Assembly (NCBI GenBank): GCA_018365455.1 | Contig: JAGZJZ010000011.1 | Coordinates: 101,347-165,346 of the forward strand | From: Clostridiales bacterium | GTDB lineage: Bacteria; Bacillota; Clostridia; Lachnospirales; Lachnospiraceae | Direction: 5' to 3' | Length of the DNA stretch: 64,000 bases | Part shown: in pieces, positions 17,434 through 26,309 of the stretch | Layout: each line of letters starts with the position of its first letter | Position numbering within the stretch: position 1 is the stretch's first letter | Position numbers and translations under genes: made by a program | The notes under the pieces: model-generated | The model's database searches: none | Seen by the model: the letters and a program-made list of their open reading frames with translations, nothing else | Told to the model about the DNA's origin: nothing

Positions 17434-18345
17434 TTATTTTGCCAGTTTGTAAAATAAATCTTCCAAAAGCCGGTCTCTGTTAATCGCATAGACATATTTA
17501 ATGAGATGTCTTGTCCGGTCAAATGCATACCGGTCATCATACTCCGGAACCGGACTGTGCTCGTAGCGGTCCAGCATAAAGGACTCATCCAGAAGCCATG
17601 CCACCGCAGCCACATCCCAGATTGCCCTGCTCCAGCAGCTACTTTCTTCATACCGTTCCGCTTCTGAGGATGTGACATTTACCAGATAATCACATAACTT
17701 ATTTTTACCTGACAGCCAGTATTGTAACTCCGGTCCTGTAGTTGCAAAATGGGAGACTACCCCCATGCATGGCAGCTGTACCAGTGGGACTCCGGAATCA
17801 AACACCACCCTCGCCGCTGCAACATCCTGGTATAAATTAAACTCCCTGTTGTCATGCCAGTCATAGGAATTTCCTCCCAGCCAGATCACTACAACCCGAT
17901 TTATAATCTCCGGTTCCAATATAATTGCAGAAGCAATATTAGTAATTGCACCAATGGCAATAATATAAAGAGGATCCTCCTCTTTTCGTTCCATTGCTCT
18001 TTTTATAAGGTTCTCTGCCGCAGCCGATTCTACCGGCTGGGATTCATCCGGCAGGTATTTTACCGATCCTTTATAGACATTATCCTTTAAATCCTCCCGT
18101 TCCATAAGTTTTAGTACATTCATAATCTCCTGATAACTTTTTTCCATTCCATCCCCGGGTCCCTTAGACTTATCATTGTGAAAAGGCGCCGCATAGATTG
18201 CCTTCAGCCTTAATTTTTCCCCTGACTTAATCAAGTAAGCAAGTGCATACTGGTCATCAATCTCATTAAATGTGTCCGTGTCAATCACAACATCCACCGG
18301 ACCTGCCGGCCGTTCTAATTTTCTGATTAATTCCTGGTCTGTCAT
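17434..18345 (-). CDS. Nucleoside hydrolase (inosine/uridine-preferring family)
   Basis: Cytosolic N-glycosidase of 303 aa splitting nucleosides into base and ribose. The Ca-binding aspartate cluster is present in a variant form, DTDTFNEIDDQYAL (residues 22-35), together with the central AIGAITNIASA strand, WLGGN and a C-terminal DVAAVAWL aspartate motif. The start at 18343-18345 has GGAGGT 7 nt upstream; a 15-codon extension is unsupported. It lies 37 nt upstream of the binding-protein gene and is first in the operon. The regulator-kinase divergent from it could phosphorylate the ribose produced. Confidence 0.9.
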   Translation of the reverse strand: MTDQELIRKLERPAGPVDVVIDTDTFNEIDDQYALAYLIKSGEKLRLKAIYAAPFHNDKSKGPGDGMEKSYQEIMNVLKLMEREDLKDNVYKGSVKYLPDESQPVESAAAENLIKRAMERKEEDPLYIIAIGAITNIASAIILEPEIINRVVVIWLGGNSYDWHDNREFNLYQDVAAARVVFDSGVPLVQLPCMGVVSHFATTGPELQYWLSGKNKLCDYLVNVTSSEAERYEESSCWSRAIWDVAAVAWLLDESFMLDRYEHSPVPEYDDRYAFDRTRHLIKYVYAINRDRLLEDLFYKLAK

Positions 18346-18790
18346 ACCAATTACCTCCTGCATTAAACAATAATTATTTTTTACCTTCACACTGCTCCTG
18401 CAATTTTACTCTGAAGGATCAGATGCAATTTTCTCTTACGTATATAAGATGATAGATTTAATGTATAATTGCAGTTCTACACTTTGCATTATGGATATCA
18501 TCTGCAATATCAATTAGTTTCCTTAAGCTCCTCCCTTCTCCAATTATAACTGTAAGTTTAGGAAAATAATTTTCTTAAATCAATTTCTTGATGTTATCTT
18601 ATCACGTTTTCGCTTTATGTCAATACCATTTATTATACTTTGTTAGATATAACTATTTCTTAAAACTATTTTTTGTGCTTTTTATACAATTATTTTTCTA
18701 AAAGGAATTGACAAATTATAATTGGTATATGATAATAAGGATATTGCAAATGCATCCCGCAAATATTTTTAAACTTGGAGTAATAGTAAA
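18346..18790. promoter_or_regulatory. Divergent control region between nucleoside hydrolase and LacI-PfkB genes
   Basis: A gene-free 445-nt region. Plus-strand promoter: TTGACA (18708-18713), 17 nt, GATAAT (18731-18736), ahead of the fusion regulator. Minus-strand candidate: TTGACA (18618-18623), 16 nt, TAAGAT (18596-18601), giving a leader of about 240 nt for the hydrolase operon; its spacer contains GCGAAAACG, resembling a LacI-family half operator around CG. Short TTGCA/TGCAA words recur, including an inverted pair about 18484-18507. No riboswitch core was recognised in the leader. Confidence 0.5.
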
Positions 18791-20686
18791 ATGACAATTA
18801 AAGAAATTGCCGCTTTAGCCGGTGTATCCATTTCCACTGTTTCAAAGATCGTTAACAGCAAAGATGAGAATATCAATGCCGAGACCAGAAACCGTGTATT
18901 GAAAATCGTAAAAGAATATCATTATTCCCCCTATGCTTCGGCAAAAATTGCTTCCACTGCAAAAACCTTTGTCCTGGGGGTTTTGCTAAAATCTGCCTCC
19001 AAATCCCGGCTCCTGCTGGATGGTATCCTGTCCGCCTCCCGGGAAAACGGATATCATATTCTGATCTGTGACAGTTTTAACAGCGCAGAAGAAGAGTTGA
19101 AAAATATAACTGCACTCTGCAAATACAAAGTGGATGGCGTTATCTGGGACCCGGTAAACAGCCAGAGCCTTCAACATGAGCATCATTTTGCAAAGCTGGA
19201 CATTACTTTTATCATCTATGGTTTACCTCTATCTGACAGCAGCTATTGTATCGACTTTTCCGCTCTGGGCTATAAAGCCGCCGGGATTTTAACTTCATAT
19301 AAACATCGAAAAATAGCCTGTCTTCTCTCCCCGGGCTCCAGACGTTCACAGCTCATTCTGGAGGGTTTTAAAAGGTGCCTATATGACAATCAGATACCAT
19401 TTTCCAACAGCATGGTTATTTTTACTGATTCTGACAGCTGGTATTCTGATATTGCAGCCAGGAAATACACTGCTATTTTGTGTGCCGACTTCACCTCCTG
19501 CCTTGCTCTCTACGAGCAGCTTTACAATATCCATTACCGGATTCCCTATGACATTTCTCTCATTGCTTTAAAGGATGATGTGCCGGAAGAGCTGCACTAT
19601 CCCCCTATCTCGGGCATTCGGGTTCCTTACTATGAACTGGGGCGCTTTATCTGCGGGGATCTGATCGGCAGATGCGAAAAACGAAAACATTCCGCTTCGG
19701 ACATATATCGGCAAATCACGGTAGACCACGCCGCCAGCCTGGATATCCCCTATAGCATACGTTCCAAAAAAATCATCGTGGTAGGCGGTATCAATATTGA
19801 TATTACCTTAAATGTGGATGAACTGCCCCATTCCGGTAAAGCAGTCAGTACCAGCCGCTCCACTACTTTTCCCGGCGGCAAAGGCGTGAATCAGGCAATC
19901 GGAGCCGCACGTCTGGGACATGCGGTTTGCCTGATCGGCAAGGTTGGGAATGACTATGATTCCGCCCTTATTTACAATGCCATGAAGGAAAATGAGGTGG
20001 ATATACAGGGTATCGGTAGAGATCTCTGTGCCAGTACGGGGAAAGCTTATATTCACGTTCAAAATGACGGTGAGAGTACGATATCCATACTGACCGGAGC
20101 AAATCAGCATTTAGGACCACAGGACATCATTGATAATGAACGCCTGTTTGAAAATGCAGGTTATTGCCTGCTTCCCACTGAAATACCGGATACAGCCATT
20201 GAAACAGCAGCAAAAACTGCTAAAAAATACGGTGCCGGGACAATCCTGAAGCCCACTCTGCTGGAACAGATTCCGGATTCCATTCTTAACAATATCGACA
20301 TCTTTATCCCCAACCGGCTGGAAATGGCGGCCTTGTGTCCGGGCATCAGCACCCTTTCCCAGCAGGCTGATTCTTTTATCCGCAAGGGCGTACACACTGT
20401 GATTATCACGCTGGGACACCGTGGATGCTACGTAAAGTCAGACGGCTGCGAACATTACTATCCGGCAGTTGGTTTTGTATCCGTTGACAATACCGGCGCC
20501 GCAGATGCTTTTATAGCAGCACTTGCATCTTACCTCCTTTACGGATACCAACTGGATGAAGCAGTGCGGATTGCAGGTTACGCCGCCGGATTCTGTATTT
20601 CCAGACAGGGGGTAGTCCCCGCTTTGATTGACCGCAATTCTCTGGAAGCCTATATAAAGAAGGCAGAGCCTGATTTGGTTCATTGA
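18791..20686 (+). CDS. LacI-type transcriptional regulator fused to a PfkB/ribokinase domain
   Basis: A 631-aa two-part protein. Residues 1-50 are a LacI helix-turn-helix (IKEIAALAGVSISTVSKIVN). Residues about 58-315 are the periplasmic-binding-like ligand domain. From about 328 to 625 there is a complete ribokinase-like kinase: GGINIDITLNVDELP, the sugar-binding FPGGKGVNQAIGAARLG, NRLEMAAL, and the anion-hole/catalytic segment DNTGAADAF, where the usual GAGD is GAAD but the catalytic Asp is kept. There is no stop or frameshift between halves. It is divergent from nucleoside hydrolase and ABC genes, so it probably senses a ribose-like ligand, controls them, and phosphorylates the released sugar. 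DNA-binding and kinase calls are firm; substrate is inferred. Confidence 0.92.
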   Translation: MTIKEIAALAGVSISTVSKIVNSKDENINAETRNRVLKIVKEYHYSPYASAKIASTAKTFVLGVLLKSASKSRLLLDGILSASRENGYHILICDSFNSAEEELKNITALCKYKVDGVIWDPVNSQSLQHEHHFAKLDITFIIYGLPLSDSSYCIDFSALGYKAAGILTSYKHRKIACLLSPGSRRSQLILEGFKRCLYDNQIPFSNSMVIFTDSDSWYSDIAARKYTAILCADFTSCLALYEQLYNIHYRIPYDISLIALKDDVPEELHYPPISGIRVPYYELGRFICGDLIGRCEKRKHSASDIYRQITVDHAASLDIPYSIRSKKIIVVGGINIDITLNVDELPHSGKAVSTSRSTTFPGGKGVNQAIGAARLGHAVCLIGKVGNDYDSALIYNAMKENEVDIQGIGRDLCASTGKAYIHVQNDGESTISILTGANQHLGPQDIIDNERLFENAGYCLLPTEIPDTAIETAAKTAKKYGAGTILKPTLLEQIPDSILNNIDIFIPNRLEMAALCPGISTLSQQADSFIRKGVHTVIITLGHRGCYVKSDGCEHYYPAVGFVSVDNTGAADAFIAALASYLLYGYQLDEAVRIAGYAAGFCISRQGVVPALIDRNSLEAYIKKAEPDLVH

Positions 20687-20717
20687 GAGTATTAATTTAA
20701 TTTTCTTTAAATTTTTC

Positions 20718-20790
20718 TTGACAACTATCTTTGTCATTGCTATACTGTCTTTGACAAGGATATTTGTCATTCTGACTTAATTTCTTGTCA
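20718..20790 (+). promoter_or_regulatory. Promoter with two palindromic operators before the Xre repressor
   Basis: TTGACA (20718-20723), 17 nt, TATACT (20741-20746) is a near-consensus promoter. The palindrome TGACAA-N6-TTGTCA occurs twice, at 20719-20736 (over the -35 and spacer) and 20752-20769 (just past the start point), with centres 33 nt apart; a third half-site TTGTCA lies at 20785-20790. This is the layout of an autoregulated Xre-type repressor promoter. Leader to the ATG at 20833 is short. Confidence 0.75.
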
Positions 20791-20832
20791 TTCCATGGAT
20801 TATCATTACGTTAGCAGAAAGGGGATGATCAT

Positions 20833-21051
20833 ATGCCCTTATACAATCGCTTGAAAGAATACCGCGCCAGACTTGGCATTAACCAGCAGCAGCTGGGAAG
20901 CCTGGTAGGTGCATCCAGACAGACCATCAGTTTGATTGAACGGGGCGATTATTCCCCCTCAGTAACTTTAGCACTTAAAATAGCCAAAGTCTGCGGGGTC
21001 GGTGTTGAAGAAATATTTATTTATGAGGAAGGAGAAGATGATGAAGAATAA
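20833..21051 (+). CDS. Small Xre/Cro-type helix-turn-helix repressor
   Basis: A 72-aa single-domain DNA-binding protein. The helix-turn-helix is LGINQQQLGSLVGASRQTIS followed by LIERGDYSPSVTLALKIAK, with an acidic tail (YEEGEDDEE). It belongs to the YozG/YgzD-like class that typically heads small membrane-protein/ABC operons. The ribosome site is AAAGGGGATG. Its 3' end overlaps the DUF3169 gene by about 11 nt. It most likely binds the TGACAA-N6-TTGTCA palindromes just upstream and represses its own operon; inducer unknown. Confidence 0.92.
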   Translation: MPLYNRLKEYRARLGINQQQLGSLVGASRQTISLIERGDYSPSVTLALKIAKVCGVGVEEIFIYEEGEDDEE

Positions 21052-21790
21052 GAGTAAGATTGTCGCAATCCGATTTATTCTTGTCGTTTTTCTGTCAGGT
21101 GTATTCGGTGGAATTGCAGGATTTCTTTTTGCCTCCTCTGAATCCAATCTGACCATTGTGGGAAATACGGTATCCGGCGTCTTAATCCGCTGCTCTATAT
21201 ATATGAGTGTTGTATTTGATGCCGCAGCCCTTTTAACCGCTTATGTATTATACCGCATTTCAAAAAAAGAATTTCGGCTATGGGACCAGGAGGATTCCGA
21301 CTACATTGCAAAAACGGAGAGGAAGCTTTCCATCTCCCTGATGGCAAGTGAGATCGGGCCTATACTGGCGATGACTGCTTTTTGTATCGGAGTTTTAGAC
21401 CTTCATAAAAACGATAACTCCGCAAGAGTTATCTGCATGCTGGCTTTTATCACATTATCCCTTTCACTGGCGTTTTTGCAGAGAAAAATTATCAGTCTGG
21501 ATCAGGAAATCAATCCGGAAAAAAAGGGAGATCCTCTGGATTTCAATTTTCAGAAACAATGGCTGAAAAGCTGTGATGAACAAGAAAAGCAGGTTGCTTA
21601 TAAGTCTGCATACAAAGCATTTCGTGTTTCCCAGATCTTTTATGTAGTTATTTTAATTTTATTAATCCTGGTGGGACCGTTTTTTGAAATTGGCATCAGT
21701 CCATTTTTAATTGTCGGATCAATCTGGTTATTGCAGGTTCTGGTCTATTCCATAACCTCTTTAAAATTATCCAAACCCAAAAATCATTAG
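21041..21790 (+). CDS. DUF3169 family membrane protein
   Basis: A 249-aa membrane protein of the DUF3169 family, found next to Xre regulators and ABC genes in Firmicutes; no biochemical role is established. Two hydrophobic helices lie near the N-terminus (about 8-30 and 42-68), two in the middle (about 100-150) and two near the C-terminus (about 198-245), separated by a charged loop (LDQEINPEKKGDPLDFNFQ). The start at 21041 has AAGGAG 6 nt upstream; the adjacent ATG at 21038 and a further upstream ATG are possible but worse placed. It is co-transcribed with the repressor and the ABC genes. Confidence 0.8.
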   Translation: MKNKSKIVAIRFILVVFLSGVFGGIAGFLFASSESNLTIVGNTVSGVLIRCSIYMSVVFDAAALLTAYVLYRISKKEFRLWDQEDSDYIAKTERKLSISLMASEIGPILAMTAFCIGVLDLHKNDNSARVICMLAFITLSLSLAFLQRKIISLDQEINPEKKGDPLDFNFQKQWLKSCDEQEKQVAYKSAYKAFRVSQIFYVVILILLILVGPFFEIGISPFLIVGSIWLLQVLVYSITSLKLSKPKNH

Positions 21791-21808
21791 CAACAGAAAG
21801 GACATATT

Positions 21809-22582
21809 ATGGTAGAAATCAAAAATCTTTCCAAAATCTATCACCTGAACAAGAAACAGCAAAAAGAACAAAAAGCAAAAAATACGAAAAAAATTGCCGT
21901 TTCCAATCTTAATCTGGAAGCACACGAAGGAGAGATCTTCGGCCTGCTGGGTACAAACGGAGCCGGTAAAACCACTACTTTGCGTTGTATGGCGACTCTT
22001 TTGAAGCCTACCAGCGGAAGCATATCTGTCTGTGGTTACGATACCATCAAGGATTCAGCCAAGGTTCGTGAAAACATTGGATTTTTAACAAATGAAATCA
22101 AACTGGATCCCCAGTTTTCACCAAAGTATCTCATGGGATTTTTCGGAAAACTCCATGGCCTCTCTGAAGAAACTATCAATCAGCGTCGGGATGAGCTTTT
22201 TAAACATTTTGGAATAAAAGAATTCGAAGACAAAAAAATAGAGGAACTGTCCACCGGTATGAAGCAGAAAGCCGCCATTGCAGTAAGCCTGATCCATGAC
22301 CCGCAGGTTATTATATTTGATGAACCTACTACGGGCCTGGACATCATTACAGCACGTGCAGTAACGGATTACCTGCAGAAACTGAAAGCTGAAGGAAAGT
22401 TAATTATCATGTCTACCCATATCATGTCAGAAGCAGAAAAGCTCTGTGACCGTATTGCGATTATCATTGACGGGGAATTAAAAATAGAGGGTACACTGGA
22501 AGATATTTTAGACCGGACAGAATGTGATGATCTGGAGGATGCTTTCTTTAAACTTTACCAGACTTATGGAAAGGTGGTATAA
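21809..22582 (+). CDS. NatA-like ABC transporter ATP-binding protein
   Basis: A 257-aa ATPase. Walker A is GTNGAGKTTT (about residue 49), the signature is LSTGMKQK, Walker B is VIIFDEPTTGLD, and the switch His lies in MSTHIMSE. A charged Lys/Gln-rich insert (KKQQKEQKAKNTKK) near residue 12-25 is unusual. The closest family is NatA (Bacillus Na+ exporter) and related ABC-2 exporters. It overlaps nothing and is followed 2 nt later by its permease. Transported substrate is unproven. Confidence 0.9.
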   Translation: MVEIKNLSKIYHLNKKQQKEQKAKNTKKIAVSNLNLEAHEGEIFGLLGTNGAGKTTTLRCMATLLKPTSGSISVCGYDTIKDSAKVRENIGFLTNEIKLDPQFSPKYLMGFFGKLHGLSEETINQRRDELFKHFGIKEFEDKKIEELSTGMKQKAAIAVSLIHDPQVIIFDEPTTGLDIITARAVTDYLQKLKAEGKLIIMSTHIMSEAEKLCDRIAIIIDGELKIEGTLEDILDRTECDDLEDAFFKLYQTYGKVV

Positions 22583-22584
22583 CC

Positions 22585-23796
22585 ATGAACGGAACAAAAG
22601 CTATTTACTGTAAAGAATTAAAACGTGTATTTAAAGATTCAAAGATGATATTTTCACTATTCATCCTTCCGGTAGTTCTTATGGTTGGAATATACAGCCT
22701 GATGGGTTATCTGGGCAACAAAGAATCCCAGAACACCAAAGAACATATCCCCATCGTTTCTGTTCAGAATGCGCCGGAAGATATGAAGGAACATATGGAG
22801 GATTTCTTTGGGAAAGCGGATGTTACCTATGTGCAGGCAGATGAGTCATTGGACGGCGCAAAAGACGGCATTTATAACGGAAAAGTGGATCTTCTGGTTG
22901 TCTTCCCCATAGATTTCAGCCAACAGATTGCAGACTACAAAGACGGTGATCCGATTCCGGACATCCAGACATTCTATAACCCGTCGGAAAATTACTCCCA
23001 GCATGCTCACGATGCATTTATAACATCCCTGAACGGCTATCAAAAAGCATTATTAGCTGATCGTCTGGGCAACCTGGATGTACTGACCGTATTTACCATT
23101 GACAATACGAATGAGAATCCTATTATTCAGGATGATGCGAAAGCCTCAGGCCAGTTCCTTGCCATGCTGCTGCCTTATCTGGTAACCATTCTTTTATTTG
23201 CAGGTACTATGTCTCTTGGTACGGACTCTATTACCGGAGAAAAGGAACGTGGTACTCTGGCAAGTATGCTGGTAACGCCAATCAGCCGATTTGATATCGC
23301 TCTTGGAAAACTGCTGGCACTGATGACGCTGTCTATTATGTCTGCTTCCGTATACATTATAGCATTAACGGTTTCACTCCCCAAGACAATGTCTTCTATG
23401 GGTGCAGAAAATATGACTGTTACCTTTACCCCAGGACAGATTATTATGATGGCTGCAATTATTATCGCTCTCGCATTTTTATATGTGGCACTGGTAGGCA
23501 TTGTATCGGTATTCGCCCGTACTGTAAAAGAAGCAGCATCCTATGTAACGCCTTTATACATCATTGTTATTGTTGCAGGAATGTTCACCATGATTTCCCC
23601 TTCCTCAGGACATTCCACATACGAATACCTGATCCCTATTTATAACTGCAGCATTGCACTTGGCGAAATCTTCACCAGAGAATTAACCGTACTTCATTTT
23701 GCCATGACCCTTGGTATAACCGTTCTGGTGGGCGGTGCCATAACTGCAATTATTGCGAAAGCATTCAGCAGTGAACGAATTATGTTTAATGCCTAA
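22585..23796 (+). CDS. NatB-like ABC exporter permease
   Basis: A 403-aa ABC-2 type permease. One helix near the N-terminus (about 20-40) is followed by a large extracytoplasmic domain (45-180) and five to six C-terminal helices. The motif TDSITGEKERGTLASMLVTPISR at about 218-240 is typical of NatB/YhaP permeases. With the preceding ATPase it would form a NatAB-type exporter. In Bacillus NatAB extrudes Na+; with a Na+-type ATP synthase in this genome a role in Na+ balance is attractive but untested, and drug or peptide export is the main alternative. A strong terminator ends the operon. Confidence 0.88.
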   Translation: MNGTKAIYCKELKRVFKDSKMIFSLFILPVVLMVGIYSLMGYLGNKESQNTKEHIPIVSVQNAPEDMKEHMEDFFGKADVTYVQADESLDGAKDGIYNGKVDLLVVFPIDFSQQIADYKDGDPIPDIQTFYNPSENYSQHAHDAFITSLNGYQKALLADRLGNLDVLTVFTIDNTNENPIIQDDAKASGQFLAMLLPYLVTILLFAGTMSLGTDSITGEKERGTLASMLVTPISRFDIALGKLLALMTLSIMSASVYIIALTVSLPKTMSSMGAENMTVTFTPGQIIMMAAIIIALAFLYVALVGIVSVFARTVKEAASYVTPLYIIVIVAGMFTMISPSSGHSTYEYLIPIYNCSIALGEIFTRELTVLHFAMTLGITVLVGGAITAIIAKAFSSERIMFNA

Positions 23797-23805
23797 ACCT
23801 AAAAA

Positions 23806-23841
23806 AAAACCAGCGCGAACGTTACGTTCGGCGCTGGTTTT
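23806..23841. terminator. Bidirectional terminator between natB-like and GGDEF genes
   Basis: A long stem of about 15 bp with a 3-nt loop and one bulged G (left arm 23806-23821, right arm 23825-23841) is bordered by an A-run and a T-run. It serves both converging genes. Confidence 0.88.
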
Positions 23842-23872
23842 GCTTTATATTCCATTTTATCAGCTAACTGCA

Positions 23873-26137
23873 TCAACTGTTTCTCTTGTATTTTGTGATA
23901 TCATGGCAGCAAAGCAGGACTGCTTCTTTCCCTTTCCAGGTAATCAACGATGCATCCGCACTGGACCAGACATTTAGAACGGGATTATAGAATTCTTTTG
24001 TACAGTTTTTTACGGTTCCACTCAGATCATTTACAGGACAGTTATCACAAGGTTTTTCCCGATTGAAGAACTTTCGGTAACAGCACATGCCTTCTTTTAC
24101 ATCCGGTACCAGGGATCTTGTCTTTTGATTGATATAATACATCTCATAAGTTTCTACACCGATTACATAAATCCAGGAATTTTGATTATCCAGTATATTC
24201 TGCATTCCTTCCAGAGTCTGCACCACCCTGTCCTGGGCACGTTTCTTTAAGAGAAAGGTGCTTAATATTTCACTGGTAAAGATCAATGTTGTGATCTGCT
24301 CCTGAGTCCAGAATCGATTCATCCTGCATTCGTCAAAGCCCACATACCCTTTAAATTCTCCATTATCAGTTATTGCGCACTGGAGCATAGACTTAATTCC
24401 CTGGGGTTCCAGGATATCTTTTTGTTTCCTGGGCAATTCCAGAATATCTCTGCAGTAGAAAATTCCGTCTTCATTGAAATTCGCTACGTAGTTCCCTCCC
24501 AGATCAGCCTCATAGGATACATGCTTCAGGTTATCAATTTCTTCCTTTACACCTGCATTACACCATTCAAAAGTATTGCTGCAGTAGCGGTCATCCTCGG
24601 TATTTTCAAAGATGTATGCCCGGCTGACATTAAACTGGCGTCCTACGATCTCCAGAATTGCACTGACTGCAGCTTCCACATCAATCGATTTATAGAGAAT
24701 TTTAAATATGTACTCTACCAGTTTTGTATTCAGGGTATTCCCCTGACCCTCATTGGAGTCAATCTTCTCATTGACTGCCGTTGGCATTGGAACCGGTATT
24801 CCTATAAAACCGCCGCATATAGCATTATCATAATGCACAAATTGGTTCTTACCCTGCTTTTTCGCCTGATACAAAGCACAATCCGCCTTCTTGTATAATT
24901 CCTGAAACTGCTCACCGTCATCCGGGAACAGGGAAATCCCAATGCTGCAGGATATGGGTTTTTCCCAGCTCTCCTGCATGGGCATACTGCGAAATGCCTC
25001 TACCACCTGTCTTGCTTTCTGAAATACCAGTTCTTTTCCTGGTATATCTTTGATAAAAGCAATAAATTCATCGCCGCCAATACGTCCCACCACATCCGAC
25101 TCACGAAACAGTTTACGGACATCTGAAGTGATTTCCATAAGAAATGCATCTCCAAATAAATGTCCCATGGTATCATTTACAATTTTAAAATCATCAATGT
25201 CAATGATCATCAGTGCAGATTGCCTTCCCATACTGCCCCTCTGCAGAAAGTTCTCAATTAAAGCTTGTGCCGTTCCCTTGTTGTAGAGTTTCGTAAGCGG
25301 GTCTCTCTCTGCTTTTTCCAAAAGCTGTTGGGAATTCTTTTTCTCGTTGTCTATGTCAATGATGACGCCAACGGCTTTAACTGGAATCCCCTCTTTATTA
25401 AACTGGGCTGTAAGACGAAATCTGCACCAGATGTATTCATCCTCCGTCTTTTTTACTCGCGCTTCTATCTCCCGGTAGCCCTGCCCATTTTTAATCTGCT
25501 CAAATGCATTTCGAAAATCAGGCAGATCCTCCCGGAATACATGAGATCTATAAGTTATTGATGCAAAGAAGTTTTCTCTAATGGGTTCATAATGAAACTT
25601 CTTTTCCCAATTCCCGGAAAAACTAAGACTATCTTTCACAATGTCCCATTCAAAAACAATATCGTTTGTCTGATCCATGATGATCTGGTGGCGTTCCAGG
25701 CTCATTGCCAATTCTTCCTGAGCAAGTTTCCCTTTTGTAATATCCACCAGCACACAATAGAAGATCCCGCTTCCATCGCCGTTGGAAATCAGTCTGCCCT
25801 TATCCAGAACCCAGGCAGCACTGCCGTCTTTTTTGCGAATGCGGTACTCTATTTCCTTGGTATTACTGTGGGCAAGCTGTTCCTTCACTTCTTTCAGTGA
25901 TGAAGCACGATCCCTCTCATCGATCATTTTCCAGAAACTGTTTGCAAACTTTTCCTCAATCTCTTTTTTCGTATAACCGAACATCTCTAAAAAGGAATCG
26001 CTCATTTGAGTAAGGGTTAACTGTTCATCAAATTTGCAGCAGAAGATTGCACCCGGTACATTATTGGTCAAACTCTGTAATTCCTGATTTCTGGCTTCTA
26101 TTTCAATTACCGGTGTACCTTGTTTTCCATTATCCAT
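23873..26137 (-). CDS. PAS-GGDEF-GAF diguanylate cyclase
   Basis: A 754-aa cytosolic multi-sensor enzyme predicted to make cyclic di-GMP. Order: PAS (about 15-135), second PAS with PAC (about 150-270), GGDEF (about 285-440) with an intact active site RIGGDEF and a product-inhibition I-site RESD five residues before it, then a GAF-like domain (about 470-620) and a C-terminal PAS-like module with a CNTC-type cysteine cluster (CYRKFFNREKPCDNCPV). Having sensor modules after the cyclase is less common than before it. The start at 26135-26137 has GAGGGG 9 nt upstream. A TATAAT with a weak -35 lies at 26200-26227. No c-di-GMP effector or EAL domain is nearby. Confidence 0.9.
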   Translation of the reverse strand: MDNGKQGTPVIEIEARNQELQSLTNNVPGAIFCCKFDEQLTLTQMSDSFLEMFGYTKKEIEEKFANSFWKMIDERDRASSLKEVKEQLAHSNTKEIEYRIRKKDGSAAWVLDKGRLISNGDGSGIFYCVLVDITKGKLAQEELAMSLERHQIIMDQTNDIVFEWDIVKDSLSFSGNWEKKFHYEPIRENFFASITYRSHVFREDLPDFRNAFEQIKNGQGYREIEARVKKTEDEYIWCRFRLTAQFNKEGIPVKAVGVIIDIDNEKKNSQQLLEKAERDPLTKLYNKGTAQALIENFLQRGSMGRQSALMIIDIDDFKIVNDTMGHLFGDAFLMEITSDVRKLFRESDVVGRIGGDEFIAFIKDIPGKELVFQKARQVVEAFRSMPMQESWEKPISCSIGISLFPDDGEQFQELYKKADCALYQAKKQGKNQFVHYDNAICGGFIGIPVPMPTAVNEKIDSNEGQGNTLNTKLVEYIFKILYKSIDVEAAVSAILEIVGRQFNVSRAYIFENTEDDRYCSNTFEWCNAGVKEEIDNLKHVSYEADLGGNYVANFNEDGIFYCRDILELPRKQKDILEPQGIKSMLQCAITDNGEFKGYVGFDECRMNRFWTQEQITTLIFTSEILSTFLLKKRAQDRVVQTLEGMQNILDNQNSWIYVIGVETYEMYYINQKTRSLVPDVKEGMCCYRKFFNREKPCDNCPVNDLSGTVKNCTKEFYNPVLNVWSSADASLITWKGKEAVLLCCHDITKYKRNS

Positions 26138-26309
26138 GCGTAAAAGCCCCTCTGTTATATAATTACAAAATGCAACAATGATCTTCATTTATTATTTCTA
26201 TTATAACAGACACTGATTTGGATACAATAGTAAATTAAATTTATTTGCTATTTTTTTCATTTTTTGCAAAGGACGTGGCACATGGCAGATCAGACTTTTG
26301 AAACAGGCT

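Noticed and set aside
17397..17678. 94-codon N-terminal extension of the sugar-binding lipoprotein
   Set aside because: It overlaps the nucleoside hydrolase gene in another frame, lacks a ribosome site, and would bury the lipoprotein signal peptide.
18346..18600. Purine or other riboswitch in the nucleoside hydrolase leader
   Set aside because: I looked for the purine aptamer core and similar conserved stems and found none.
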